The position numbers and the translations under genes are program-made. 64,000 nucleotides of DNA from Sphingobacterium spiritivorum ATCC 33861 (GTDB lineage: Bacteria > Bacteroidota > Bacteroidia > Sphingobacteriales > Sphingobacteriaceae), in assembly GCF_000143765.1 (NCBI RefSeq), contig NZ_GL379772.1, forward strand, positions 248,001-312,000, given 5' to 3'. Within the stretch, counting starts at the first letter, position 1. Every line of letters begins with the position of its first letter. A model generated the notes under the pieces. It saw nothing but the letters and a program-made list of their open reading frames with translations. It ran no database searches and had not been told where the DNA came from. Shown piece by piece: positions 53,599 through 61,938 of this stretch.

Positions 53599-55080
53599 AT
53601 GAATGTTTCAGTAATAGGATCAGGAATATCAGGTCTGGCTGCAGCCTGCTATCTGGCAAAGCAAGGTCACACGGTTTCCGTTTTTGAGAAGAACAGCACA
53701 GCGGGAGGCCGTGCCCGTCAATTTCGGGAAGAAGGATTTGTATTCGATATGGGCCCGAGCTGGTATTGGATGCCGGATATCATTGCTTCATTCTTTCAGG
53801 ATTTTGGTCACGAAGTTTCAGATTACTATGAATTACAACGCTTAGATCCGTCCTATACGATCATCTTTGATGACATGGAGTTACCTGTACCGGCTGATAT
53901 GACTGAACTGGAAAATCTATTCGAATCTATAGAGCCGGGCAGTAAACAAAAACTAAGACAGTTTATGCAAAATGCAGCTGTCAAATATGAGATGGGCCTT
54001 AAGAAATACGCTACATTTCCTTCTTTAAGTGTCATGGAGTACGTTCAACCGGATATTTTCAAAGCATTGATGCGTCTTGATCTGCTTTCCAACATGGATA
54101 CTCATGTCAATAAGTATTTCAAAAATCCGTATTTACAGAAGCTCATGAAATTTCCGGTGCTTTTCCTGGGAGCTATGCCGGATAAAATCCCGGCCATGTA
54201 CAGTCTGATGAATTATGCTGATGCTTCTCTTGGTACATGGTATCCTAAAGGAGGAATGTATAATATTATAGAAGCGCAATATAAATTAGCAAAAGAACTG
54301 GGTGTATCTTTTTATTTCGATCATGACATCAATGAGTTGCATGTAGAAGAAAGACATGTAAAAGGATTAAAAGTTAATAATAAGATCATTCATTCTGACT
54401 TTGTCATCGCCAGTGGTGACTACCATTACATGGAACAGTTGCTTCCTGCACATCTCCGCAATTATAATGAGGCCTATTGGAGTAAGCGTCAAATGGCTCC
54501 TACCTGTCTTATCTTTTATCTGGGAATCAACAAAAAACTGCCCCTTACCCACCACACCTTATTTTTTGACAGTGATTTTAATGCTCATGCACGCTCTTTG
54601 TATGATAAGGAAGAGTGGCCAAAAGAGCCTATGTTTTATGTCTGCGCTCCTTCTGTTACGGATCCTTCTGTAGCACCTGAAGGACATGAGAACCTTTTTG
54701 TATTAATTCCTCTGGCATCAGGATTAGAGGAAGGTATTGAAGAAATTGCATCCTTTTACTTTGAAAATGTAATCAGGAGAATGGAAACAAGACTACAGAC
54801 CGATATTATGTCGCATATCTGTTATCAAAAAAAATACAGCATTAAAGATTTCAAAGACGATTATCATGCCTTTAAGGGGAATGCCTACGGCCTGGCAAAT
54901 ACACTTGGCCAGACTGCATTTGGTAAACCAAGCCTTAAAAACCGAAAAGTGGACAATATGTTATACTGTGGCCAGCTATCTGTCCCCGGGCCGGGCGTGC
55001 CTCCGGCTTTACTTTCCGGAAAAATAGTTGCAGATCAAGTTGCCCGATATTTAAGCAAGACATCATCCCCCAAAATCTAA
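53599..55080 (+). CDS. crtI: Phytoene desaturase
   Basis: A 493-residue FAD-dependent enzyme that introduces four double bonds to turn phytoene into lycopene at the membrane. The N-terminal dinucleotide motif is VIGSGISGLAAACYLAKQGH, followed by EKNSTAGGRARQFREEGFVF. The C-terminal CrtI signature is LSVPGPGVPPALLSGKIVAD. Its length is normal for bacterial CrtI. It is the first gene of the five-gene operon and lies 13 nt before crtB. Its A/T-rich upstream region carries the promoter and a palindrome. Confidence 0.95.
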   Translation: MNVSVIGSGISGLAAACYLAKQGHTVSVFEKNSTAGGRARQFREEGFVFDMGPSWYWMPDIIASFFQDFGHEVSDYYELQRLDPSYTIIFDDMELPVPADMTELENLFESIEPGSKQKLRQFMQNAAVKYEMGLKKYATFPSLSVMEYVQPDIFKALMRLDLLSNMDTHVNKYFKNPYLQKLMKFPVLFLGAMPDKIPAMYSLMNYADASLGTWYPKGGMYNIIEAQYKLAKELGVSFYFDHDINELHVEERHVKGLKVNNKIIHSDFVIASGDYHYMEQLLPAHLRNYNEAYWSKRQMAPTCLIFYLGINKKLPLTHHTLFFDSDFNAHARSLYDKEEWPKEPMFYVCAPSVTDPSVAPEGHENLFVLIPLASGLEEGIEEIASFYFENVIRRMETRLQTDIMSHICYQKKYSIKDFKDDYHAFKGNAYGLANTLGQTAFGKPSLKNRKVDNMLYCGQLSVPGPGVPPALLSGKIVADQVARYLSKTSSPKI

Positions 55081-55093
55081 TAAAAATCTACCC

Positions 55094-55945
55094 ATGGACA
55101 ATCTCAAAATCTTCAATGAACTATCCCGCCTGTGCAGCAAAAAGGTTACCCAACTTTACAGCACATCCTTTAGCAGTGCGATATCTGTGTTACACGCTGA
55201 TCTGCACAGACCAATTTACAGCATCTATGGATTTGTGAGATTGGCGGATGAGATTGTGGACAGCTTTCACGGATATAATAAAAAGAGTTTGCTGGACGAT
55301 TTCAAAAGGGATACATTTGGGGCGATACAGTCCGGAGTAAGTATAAATCCTGTACTGCACAGCTTTCAGTGGGTAGTCAATACATACCATATTGACCATC
55401 ATTATATACATGCCTTTTTTGAAAGTATGTATGCAGATCTGGACAAGAAGGTCTGGAAAGATCAAAATGAACTAAATGCTTATATTTACGGGTCAGCAGA
55501 GGTGGTGGGCCTTATGTGTCTGCATATTTTCTGTGAGGGAGATCAGGAACTTATCAAAAAACTAACCCCTTCGGCACAGGCATTGGGAGCAGCTTTTCAA
55601 AAAGTAAATTTTATGCGGGATCTTCGGGAAGACACCTACGATCTGGGGAGAAGATATTTTCATGATATACAGATGGACCAATTCGATAAGGATACCAAAA
55701 TCAAAATTGAACAACAGATCACAAAAGATTTTGAACAAGCCTTCGACGGATTGATGCAACTACCTGCCAAATCCAGATATGGGGTATTACTGGCCTATCG
55801 TTACTACCTGTGTCTGTTCGAAAAAATAAAACGATTACCTCCCGAAAACATTTTAAATAAGAGAATCAGAGTACCTGATTATCAAAAATTATTGCTTTTA
55901 CTTAGAATAAGTCTGGGGAGCAGATTAGCCACTAATCTGGCATAG
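55094..55945 (+). CDS. crtB: Phytoene synthase
   Basis: A 283-residue prenyl synthase condensing two GGPP into phytoene. Both Asp-rich Mg2+ sites are visible: DEIVDSF near the N-terminus and DLREDTYDLGRRYF in the second half, with GAAFQKVNFMRDLRED around it. Its length fits CrtB. No GGPP synthase (crtE) is in the window, so the precursor must come from elsewhere. It is the second gene of the operon, 15 nt upstream of idi. Confidence 0.94.
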   Translation: MDNLKIFNELSRLCSKKVTQLYSTSFSSAISVLHADLHRPIYSIYGFVRLADEIVDSFHGYNKKSLLDDFKRDTFGAIQSGVSINPVLHSFQWVVNTYHIDHHYIHAFFESMYADLDKKVWKDQNELNAYIYGSAEVVGLMCLHIFCEGDQELIKKLTPSAQALGAAFQKVNFMRDLREDTYDLGRRYFHDIQMDQFDKDTKIKIEQQITKDFEQAFDGLMQLPAKSRYGVLLAYRYYLCLFEKIKRLPPENILNKRIRVPDYQKLLLLLRISLGSRLATNLA

Positions 55946-55960
55946 CTATATGATAGAATC

Positions 55961-56494
55961 ATGATAACACCTATGGAACAAGAACTAATAACGGTCAATA
56001 ACAACGATGAAGAGACAGGAACAATATCCAAATCTGAAGCACATCGTCTGGGAATATTGCATCGTGCTTTTTCGGTATTAATCTTTGACACAGAAGGAAA
56101 AATGCTCTTACAGAAAAGAGCAGATCAAAAATATCATAGCGGGGGGCTGTGGACAAATGCCTGCTGCAGTCATCCACGTCCGAATGAAACCACTATAGAC
56201 GCTGCACATCGAAGACTTCAGGAAGAACTTGGATTCAATTGTCCATTAACTTACCTCTATAAATTCCAATATTTTGCCAATCTTGACAACGACATGATAG
56301 AACATGAAATGGATCATATATTCATGGGCATCTATGACGGCACTATCACTCCTGATCCCTATGAAGTATCTTCCTACACCTACCTGACTCTGGATGACAT
56401 TTCTTCCCGTATACAACAGGAACCTCAATCGTTTACAATCTGGTTCAAAATTATTTTCCAGCATTATATGGATCATTTAAATACTAAATCTTAA
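55961..56494 (+). CDS. idi: Isopentenyl-diphosphate delta-isomerase (type I)
   Basis: A 177-residue Nudix-fold enzyme that interconverts IPP and DMAPP. The active-site cysteine motif is TNACCSHPRPNE, preceded by LLQKRADQKYHSGGLW; the Nudix-type RRLQEELGFNCP and the metal-binding EHEMDHIF follow. A second Met at 55973 (MEQELITVNN) is an equally good start. Placement between crtB and crtZ is typical of Bacteroidota carotenoid clusters and helps supply DMAPP to the pathway. Confidence 0.94.
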   Translation: MITPMEQELITVNNNDEETGTISKSEAHRLGILHRAFSVLIFDTEGKMLLQKRADQKYHSGGLWTNACCSHPRPNETTIDAAHRRLQEELGFNCPLTYLYKFQYFANLDNDMIEHEMDHIFMGIYDGTITPDPYEVSSYTYLTLDDISSRIQQEPQSFTIWFKIIFQHYMDHLNTKS

Positions 56495-56498
56495 CATC

Positions 56499-56984
56499 AT
56501 GCACTGGATTCTGGGTATTCTTCTTACACTCTTTACATTCTGTCTAATGGAAGTCATTACCTGGCTGACACATCGCTATGTAATGCACGGTTTCTTATGG
56601 TTCCTTCACAAAGACCATCACCAGACGACTCCCGGAGCATTAGAAAAGAATGACTGGTTTGCGGTGATCTTTGCCGTACCCTGTATTATCCTCTTTGAAC
56701 GCGGAAATTCAACTGATACTCCGTGGCTGAGTTATGTGGCTGCAGGAATTCTATTATATGGGATTGCTTATTTTCTCGTACATGATATTATTATCCATCA
56801 ACGTATCAAATGGCTCAGAAATTCCAAAAACAGTTATATTAGAGCGATGAGATGGGGACACAAGATGCATCATAAGCACTTAAATGCTGATCCCGGTGAA
56901 TCATTTGGATTTTTGTGGGTAGAAAAAAAGTATAGAAATAAGATTAAGGCAGATGATGAAAGAAACCGAAGCCCACAAAAATAG
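56499..56984 (+). CDS. crtZ: Beta-carotene hydroxylase
   Basis: A 161-residue diiron membrane hydroxylase that adds 3-OH groups to beta-carotene, giving zeaxanthin. The histidine clusters are THRYVMHGFLWFLHKDHHQT and WGHKMHHKHLNADPGESFGF, flanked by hydrophobic helices. It begins 4 nt after idi. Its 3' end overlaps the crtY start by about 30 nt, implying coupled translation. Confidence 0.95.
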   Translation: MHWILGILLTLFTFCLMEVITWLTHRYVMHGFLWFLHKDHHQTTPGALEKNDWFAVIFAVPCIILFERGNSTDTPWLSYVAAGILLYGIAYFLVHDIIIHQRIKWLRNSKNSYIRAMRWGHKMHHKHLNADPGESFGFLWVEKKYRNKIKADDERNRSPQK

Positions 56985-58134
56985 CTTTGATTATATTGTG
57001 ATAGGTGCCGGTCTCTCCGGCCTTAGTCTTGTCACAGCGCTAAAGGATTACCTCATTTCCACAGGTAAAAAATTATTACTGATAGACCGCAGCTTTGAAG
57101 ATTACGCCAACAGAACATGGTCATTCTGGGAGGAACATCATGGTAATTTTGACTTCTTATGTAATACACGCTGGCAGAAACTAAGGTTATATGTGGATGA
57201 AAAACAGATTATCAGTCCTACAAATCCCTTTACATACAAGTCTGTATCCTCAGAAGATTTCAGATCCTATTGTTTTAATATCATTCAGTCGCATCCTCAA
57301 ATCACAATGCACACGGATGATGTAACCGATATTATGCAATCTAAAGCAGAAGAGCTTATAGTAATAACAAAATCCGGCAGATTCATGACCAACTATGTAT
57401 TTGACAGCCGCTTTGATCCGGATATGCTAAAGCAATCAAATGTCAATACACTCTGGCAACAATTTCAGGGTTATTTTGTTAAAACTGATTTCGCGGCTTT
57501 CGATGAGGAGGTAGCAGATATTATGGATTTCAGAGGCGAACAAAAGAATCATGTTGCTTTTTTTTATACATTACCTTCCGCTACGAATAACGCTCTGATA
57601 GAATACACCTTATTTACACCTATTTTACAACCTCCTGAGTATTTTGAAAGAAATTTAAGACAATATCTGGATCAGCACATTGGCCGTAATCACTATGAAA
57701 TAACGAAAACGGAAGAAGGCAAAATCCCGATGACTTCATATCGTTTTCCCAAACGTAAGGGAAATATTATATATCTCGGTACTGCTGCAGGATGCAGTAA
57801 GGCTTCTACTGGTTATACTTTTTACTTTATACAGAAGCAGATCGGGCAGATACTTAAACATCTCAAAAATGAAACCCTGGATCAATACGCTTTATCTTCA
57901 ACGTTTGACAGGTTCCATTTTTATGACTGCATATTATTACGTATCCTAAAAGATCAGCCTGAAAAAGGCCATCGTATTTTATTCAGTATGTTTCAGCGAA
58001 ATGATGCCGCCCGGGTTTTTCGCTTTCTTAATAACGACACTTCCTTTTTGGAAGAATTAAAACTTTTCGTCAAGTTGCCGATTTTCCTTTTTTCACTGTA
58101 TGCTCTTAAAGAGCTTTTTGGAGTAAAAGCATAG
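56953..58134 (+). CDS. crtY: Lycopene cyclase
   Basis: A 393-residue flavoprotein closing the beta-ionone rings of lycopene. The N-terminal nucleotide-binding motif is IVIGAGLSGLSLVTALKDY, followed by DRSFEDYANRTWSFWEEH. Later motifs typical of CrtY are KIPMTSYRFPKRKGN and GTAAGCSKASTGYTFYF. Two consecutive Met codons (56953 and 56956) are possible starts, both inside crtZ. The stop at 58134 directly abuts the stop of the convergent MarR-like gene, leaving no room for a terminator. Confidence 0.94.
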   Translation: MMKETEAHKNSFDYIVIGAGLSGLSLVTALKDYLISTGKKLLLIDRSFEDYANRTWSFWEEHHGNFDFLCNTRWQKLRLYVDEKQIISPTNPFTYKSVSSEDFRSYCFNIIQSHPQITMHTDDVTDIMQSKAEELIVITKSGRFMTNYVFDSRFDPDMLKQSNVNTLWQQFQGYFVKTDFAAFDEEVADIMDFRGEQKNHVAFFYTLPSATNNALIEYTLFTPILQPPEYFERNLRQYLDQHIGRNHYEITKTEEGKIPMTSYRFPKRKGNIIYLGTAAGCSKASTGYTFYFIQKQIGQILKHLKNETLDQYALSSTFDRFHFYDCILLRILKDQPEKGHRILFSMFQRNDAARVFRFLNNDTSFLEELKLFVKLPIFLFSLYALKELFGVKA

Positions 58135-58794
58135 TTACTTGTCTTTGTGTAGATAATCTTCAAGCTCCTGCTTGTCTTTATGTCCGTACTGATCATGGTG
58201 ATAATGATCCAGTTTGGCCAGCAGATAAATCAGCAGCTGGCGTTCTGTTTGATTAAGATTCCCGGACACGACATTTCCCACCATTCTCATCTTAGGCAGC
58301 ATATCAATAAGCACTTTCCGTCCCATAGGAGAAATCGAAATCGGTTTGGATCGCTTATCACCGGATCGCTCAGCTTCCATGATCATTCCCATCCGCATCA
58401 GTCTCTTGATCACTTCATTACCGGAGGCTTTTTCCATAATATTCTTACGGATCAATTCCGATTGCGGTAATTTGTCATAGGTAAACAGAACCATCAGATA
58501 GGTGAATTCTTCAGGAGTCTGCAAGGGCGTACCCGCAAATGCTATTTTTATATAATTTTTGGCATATCTGTACAACATGACCAATAGTTTTCCGATATCT
58601 TCAGCTGGCATATCACGTTCCATAATGGGCACATAGTCCCCCCCCACCTGTCGGGTAACTGTATTTTGAGAAAGACGGTTCACATGTACAAAAGATGCAA
58701 ATCCTTCATATGTAAGATCTTCAGGATATTGTGCACAATATTCATCCAGTTGATCGATGACCTGAATCAACAAGTTCTTAGGTATCATAGACAT
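58135..58794 (-). CDS. MarR-like winged-helix regulator
   Basis: A 219-residue regulator. A helical N-terminal half (with VPIMERDMPAEDIGKLLVML) precedes a winged helix (about 115-175: LPQSELIRKNIMEKASGNEV, then the wing RSGDKRSKPISISPMGRKVL) and a C-terminal His-rich helix (LDHYHHDQYGHKD). It is transcribed toward crtY with zero spacing, and a TAnnTTTG box (CAAAATTA on the plus strand, 58816-58823) lies 21 nt upstream. Proximity makes the crt operon its most likely target; the ligand is unknown. Confidence 0.8.
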   Translation of the reverse strand: MSMIPKNLLIQVIDQLDEYCAQYPEDLTYEGFASFVHVNRLSQNTVTRQVGGDYVPIMERDMPAEDIGKLLVMLYRYAKNYIKIAFAGTPLQTPEEFTYLMVLFTYDKLPQSELIRKNIMEKASGNEVIKRLMRMGMIMEAERSGDKRSKPISISPMGRKVLIDMLPKMRMVGNVVSGNLNQTERQLLIYLLAKLDHYHHDQYGHKDKQELEDYLHKDK

Positions 58795-59171
58795 TATTTG
58801 CTAAATTATAGTACTCAAAATTAAATAATAATAGGTTGTAAACATACTTTTATTTTTTTAAATCTTTCTGTTTTATACAATTCATTAAGACAATACAGCA
58901 AAAGATAATAAATAACTGAAAATAAACACCTTAAAAAAAATCAATATAAACATCCCTTTGAAACAAAAAATAGAAATCAAACATTCATATTAAAAAATAG
59001 AATCAATTTTAAGTATAACTTGTCTAAACCTGTAACATTTAGTTTTTAAACAGACTATATTTATAGATAAATGTATATCTATTTAAACATCCATTTTTCA
59101 CTAAACTCTTATCAGGTTTATTAAGATCTAAAAAAAATGTCTAAGTTTAAATCATAAACATCTATTGACGC
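58795..59171. other. Intergenic region between divergent regulator genes
   Basis: About 375 extremely A/T-rich bases with no supportable gene or RNA. The only recognised element is CAAAATTA at 58816-58823, a minus-strand TAnnTTTG box for the MarR-like gene. No Fnr-type TTGAT-N4-ATCAA site was found. Confidence 0.5.
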
Positions 59172-59768
59172 ATGAACAATTTTTCTTTTGTAAGCTACCT
59201 GACTTCTAACATTGAAATAGATACAGCAAGTGTCGAACAACTGGTATCCCATTGCCGCACTGTAGCCGTCAAAAAAGGAAATTATCTTCTTCGGGAAGGT
59301 GAGGTTGGTAAATACACCTATTTTGTAGAACAGGGGCTGCTTAAACAATATTCCATAGATGAAAAAGGCAAAGAACACATCCTTCAGTTTGCTCCGGAAA
59401 ATTGGTTTGTATCGGACAGAGGAAGTGTATATTTCGGTCTTCCATCCCATTATTACATCCAGGCACTTGAAGACAGCAAGGTCATGCTTATAGAGGAAGA
59501 ATTTATTATAAAACTTTCACAGGATAACCCCTCATTTCTGGAATTCAACAATAAGAATCTGCATAATCATATCCGTCATTTACAAAAGAGGATTACACTA
59601 TTACTTAGCGCTACTGCAGAGGAAAGGTATCTTGATTTTATCAAAATATATCCCAGCCTTACACTTCGCGTTCCACAGACGCTCATTGCTTCCTACCTCG
59701 GAATAACGCCTGAAAGTCTGAGTCGCGTACGGAAAGATCTGGCTACCCGAAATTTCAAACCTTTGTGA
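59172..59768 (+). CDS. Crp/Fnr-family transcriptional regulator
   Basis: A 198-residue regulator. A cyclic-nucleotide-binding-type beta roll (about 20-120: LLREGEVGKYTYFVEQGLLK, PENWFVSDRGS) is followed by a dimerisation helix and a C-terminal helix-turn-helix (about 165-190: VPQTLIASYLGITPESLSRV). No Cys cluster for an Fe-S centre is seen, so it is not an Fnr-type oxygen sensor. The family often regulates stress or anaerobic genes in Bacteroidota; the target is unknown. Confidence 0.92.
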   Translation: MNNFSFVSYLTSNIEIDTASVEQLVSHCRTVAVKKGNYLLREGEVGKYTYFVEQGLLKQYSIDEKGKEHILQFAPENWFVSDRGSVYFGLPSHYYIQALEDSKVMLIEEEFIIKLSQDNPSFLEFNNKNLHNHIRHLQKRITLLLSATAEERYLDFIKIYPSLTLRVPQTLIASYLGITPESLSRVRKDLATRNFKPL

Positions 59769-59903
59769 TTTTCTTATCATGCATCAATGTTTACTTCTTC
59801 CTGAAGCAATAGCTTTGTCCTACAAAACAAAACCAAAAACTGATGGTTGTTATCAGTAGAAGGTTTGCAATACAGATCAGTAACTTATAAAAACATAAAA
59901 AAA

Positions 59904-60185
59904 ATGGAAATCAAACACGTACAGGAAGGACAAAAAGGATACTTTTCAATGATGGATCAGGATATCGAAGCAGGACGAATCACTTATACCTATGCCGGTG
60001 AAACCAAAATCATTATTGATCATACAGATGTAAACGATGAATACAGAGGGCAATCTATTGGGAAAAAAATTGTGTTGGAAATAGTTGATTTTGCCCGTAC
60101 CAACCATATCAAAATATTACCCTTGTGTCCATTTGCCAAATCGGTATTTGACAAGTCACCGGAGATAAAAGACGTATTATTTTAA
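59904..60185 (+). CDS. Small GNAT acetyltransferase (NATD1/YidJ-like)
   Basis: 93 residues from the ATG at 59904 (MEIKHVQEGQKGYFSMMDQD). The frame opens at 59847, but the first 19 residues do not look like a real N-terminus. The short-form GNAT motif is HTDVNDEYRGQSIGKKIVLE, followed by PLCPFAKSVFDKSPEI, which matches the NATD1/YjdJ-type single-domain family. Function unknown; possibly protein or small-molecule acetylation. Confidence 0.87.
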   Translation: MEIKHVQEGQKGYFSMMDQDIEAGRITYTYAGETKIIIDHTDVNDEYRGQSIGKKIVLEIVDFARTNHIKILPLCPFAKSVFDKSPEIKDVLF

Positions 60186-60203
60186 TACAGAGCGGCTGGA
60201 TAA

Positions 60204-60225
60204 CAGTTGGCGGGGACGCCAACTG
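60204..60225. repeat. 9-bp perfect hairpin with GGGA loop
   Basis: CAGTTGGCG (60204-60212) pairs with CGCCAACTG (60217-60225) around GGGA, 18 nt after the small GNAT stop. It is G/C-rich for this genome but lacks a following T run. It may protect the mRNA 3' end. Confidence 0.6.
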
Positions 60226-60350
60226 ACGCAGGAGTTGTTATGCCGTATTTGTATCAGTATTGATTACACATTTGCTGCTGTCCTGAGCAGCAACATTGAA
60301 GCAAAGACTTTTTCACTGTCTATGTATCCCAAATTAACCGCACTTTCTGA

Positions 60351-60394
60351 AAGGGAGAGAAAACTAGAATGCAAGGCCTTTTTCTCTCCTTTTT
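60351..60394 (+). terminator. Probable terminator upstream of the fluoride operon
   Basis: AAGGGAGAGAAAA (60351-60363) pairs with TTTTCTCTCCTTT (60380-60392, one G-T pair) over a 16-nt loop and is followed by T residues. It probably ends transcription from the GNAT gene. Confidence 0.6.
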
Positions 60395-60479
60395 AAGGAG
60401 AAATCCCGATTTTATCAGGAGGAGAGTTTAGTCTGCAGGTACTATACCATCTTATTACCTGTAAAAACAAATACATATC

Positions 60480-60510
60480 TTGTATTCCTGAAAGATAGTT
60501 CTTAGATTTG
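60480..60510 (+). promoter_or_regulatory. Consensus-like promoter of the fluoride exporter
   Basis: A TTG at 60480-60482 and TAGATTTG at 60503-60510 are 20 nt apart, matching the Bacteroidota promoter consensus. The predicted start, about 60515, lies just before the aptamer at 60527. Confidence 0.65.
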
Positions 60511-60526
60511 CTCACAGACAATTAAA

Positions 60527-60580
60527 AAGGAAATGGTGTTCTTCCTTAACCAAACCGCTTTAGCAAGCTGATGACGCCTG
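60527..60580 (+). ncRNA. Fluoride riboswitch (crcB motif) aptamer
   Basis: P1 pairs AAGGAA (60527-60532) with TTCCTT (60542-60547) around the loop ATGGTGTTC. P2 pairs GCTT (60557-60560) with AAGC (60565-60568). The diagnostic pseudoknot pairs loop bases GGTGT (60535-60539) with ACGCC (60574-60578), keeping pairing (one G-T) where other crcB RNAs have GGAGT/ACTCC. The conserved segments AACCAAACCGC and GCTGATGACGCC also match the motif. It sits directly upstream of a CLC-F-type gene, the classic context. Confidence 0.85.
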
Positions 60581-60610
60581 ATTGATAAATGTTAAACTAT
60601 TTAATCAGGA
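60577..60610 (+). promoter_or_regulatory. Expression-platform hairpin next to a Shine-Dalgarno-like site
   Basis: CCTGATT (60577-60583) pairs with AATCAGG (60603-60609). The left arm reuses two pseudoknot bases (60577-60578), and the right arm covers AGGA (60607-60610), placed 6 nt before the ATG at 60617. Fluoride binding would favour the pseudoknot, open this hairpin and expose the ribosome site. This is a translational ON model inferred from pairing alone. Confidence 0.5.
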
Positions 60611-60616
60611 ATAATT

Positions 60617-61924
60617 ATGCTTACGAAACAACCAAAATCCATTCGTCAAAAAACTCAGATCCGGACCCGATTATTCTTTCGGAACTATCCGACAATGCCT
60701 TATATTCTTAAATGGGTATTTATCAGTCTTATTCTGGGGATATGCATAGGATCCGCTTCCGCAGGGTTTCTTATTTCACTGGAATGGGTGACTAATTATC
60801 GGGAGGAGCACAAATGGATCATCGCCCTGCTTCCTGTCGGTGGCTTGTCTGTAGGATTACTGTACTATTATTGGGGTAAAGATGTAGAAGCCGGTAATAA
60901 TCTATTGATTGATACCATTCATAAACCGGAACAAACTATCCCTTTTAAAATGGCTCCTTTTGTCTATTTAGGTACCATTATTACACATTTATTCGGTGGA
61001 TCAGCAGGCAGAGAAGGTACAGCACTGCAAATGGCAGGAGCCATTGCTGATCAGTTCAGCAAACGATTCAGACTCAACGCCGAAGAACGAAAAATATTAA
61101 TTATTGCAGCTGTTGCAGCAGGGTTTGGTTCTGTATTCGGTACTCCGCTCGCCGGAGCAATATTCGGAATGGAATTTTTCCTTATCGGACGACTTCGTTA
61201 TAATGCTATTTTTCCGGCATTTGCTTCTGCGATCTGTGCTGATCTTATTACTAAACTGTGGAATGCACATCATACCCATTACCATATAGACATCGTTCCG
61301 GAACTTACATTCTGGCACATTACACTAGCCGTATTTGCCGGGATTCTTTTCGGGCTATGTGCAACTGTATTCAGTCGGACATTGAAGCGAACTGCCCAGC
61401 TTTTCAAATCTTATATCAGTTACCCGCCATTACGCCCTTTTATCGGTGGGATAATAGTAGCGGCAGCTGTCTGGTGTATCGGCACTACAGCCTACATAGG
61501 ACTTGGTATCCCGGGCATAGAGGCCTCTTTTCAGCAAACAGCTCAACCCTATGATTTCGCATTGAAAATGGTTTTTACGATCCTCACATTAGCTGCAGGA
61601 TTCAAAGGAGGTGAAGTTACTCCACTCTTCTTTATCGGAGCAACTCTGGGAAGTGCTCTATCTTTATTTATTCCGCTGCCCTTAGGTTTATTAGCCGGAA
61701 TGGGATTTGTTGCTGTATTTTCCGGTGCCACTAATACGCCACTGGCCTGCAGTATCATGGGAATAGAACTGTTCGGCGCTCAGGCTGCAGTCTATATCGC
61801 CATTGCCTGCATACTGGCCTACCTGTTTTCCGGAAACACAAGTATTTACGGAAAGCAGATGATAGGTGAACCTAAAAACAAAAGATTCTCTGCGCTGACA
61901 GGAAGACGGATTAATGATCTGTGA
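60617..61924 (+). CDS. clcF: CLC-F-type fluoride/proton antiporter
   Basis: A 435-residue inner-membrane CLC protein. The CLC core motifs are the GREGT form (131-135, with gating Glu133), the GNN segment at 93-95 in place of the chloride-selectivity GSGIP motif, and GFKGGEVTPLFFIGATLG in the second half. GREGT and the Asn-containing selectivity region are hallmarks of the CLC-F fluoride exporters and not of chloride CLCs. The upstream fluoride riboswitch strongly supports this. It probably protects against environmental fluoride. An alternative start is the Met at residue 27. Confidence 0.88.
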   Translation: MLTKQPKSIRQKTQIRTRLFFRNYPTMPYILKWVFISLILGICIGSASAGFLISLEWVTNYREEHKWIIALLPVGGLSVGLLYYYWGKDVEAGNNLLIDTIHKPEQTIPFKMAPFVYLGTIITHLFGGSAGREGTALQMAGAIADQFSKRFRLNAEERKILIIAAVAAGFGSVFGTPLAGAIFGMEFFLIGRLRYNAIFPAFASAICADLITKLWNAHHTHYHIDIVPELTFWHITLAVFAGILFGLCATVFSRTLKRTAQLFKSYISYPPLRPFIGGIIVAAAVWCIGTTAYIGLGIPGIEASFQQTAQPYDFALKMVFTILTLAAGFKGGEVTPLFFIGATLGSALSLFIPLPLGLLAGMGFVAVFSGATNTPLACSIMGIELFGAQAAVYIAIACILAYLFSGNTSIYGKQMIGEPKNKRFSALTGRRINDL

Positions 61925-61938
61925 CACCTGCTCACAAA

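Larger units (their letters stand above)
60186..60616. other. Intergenic region with hairpins, a promoter and a riboswitch
   Basis: About 430 bases with no supportable protein gene. Features in order: a perfect hairpin (60204-60225), a terminator-like hairpin (60351-60394), a consensus-like promoter (60480-60510), the fluoride aptamer (60527-60580) and a ribosome-site hairpin (60577-60609). Confidence 0.7.

Noticed and set aside
60322..60396. A 24-codon frame between the small GNAT and CLC-F genes
   Set aside because: It overlaps a terminator-like hairpin and has no family resemblance or ribosome site; it is most likely chance.
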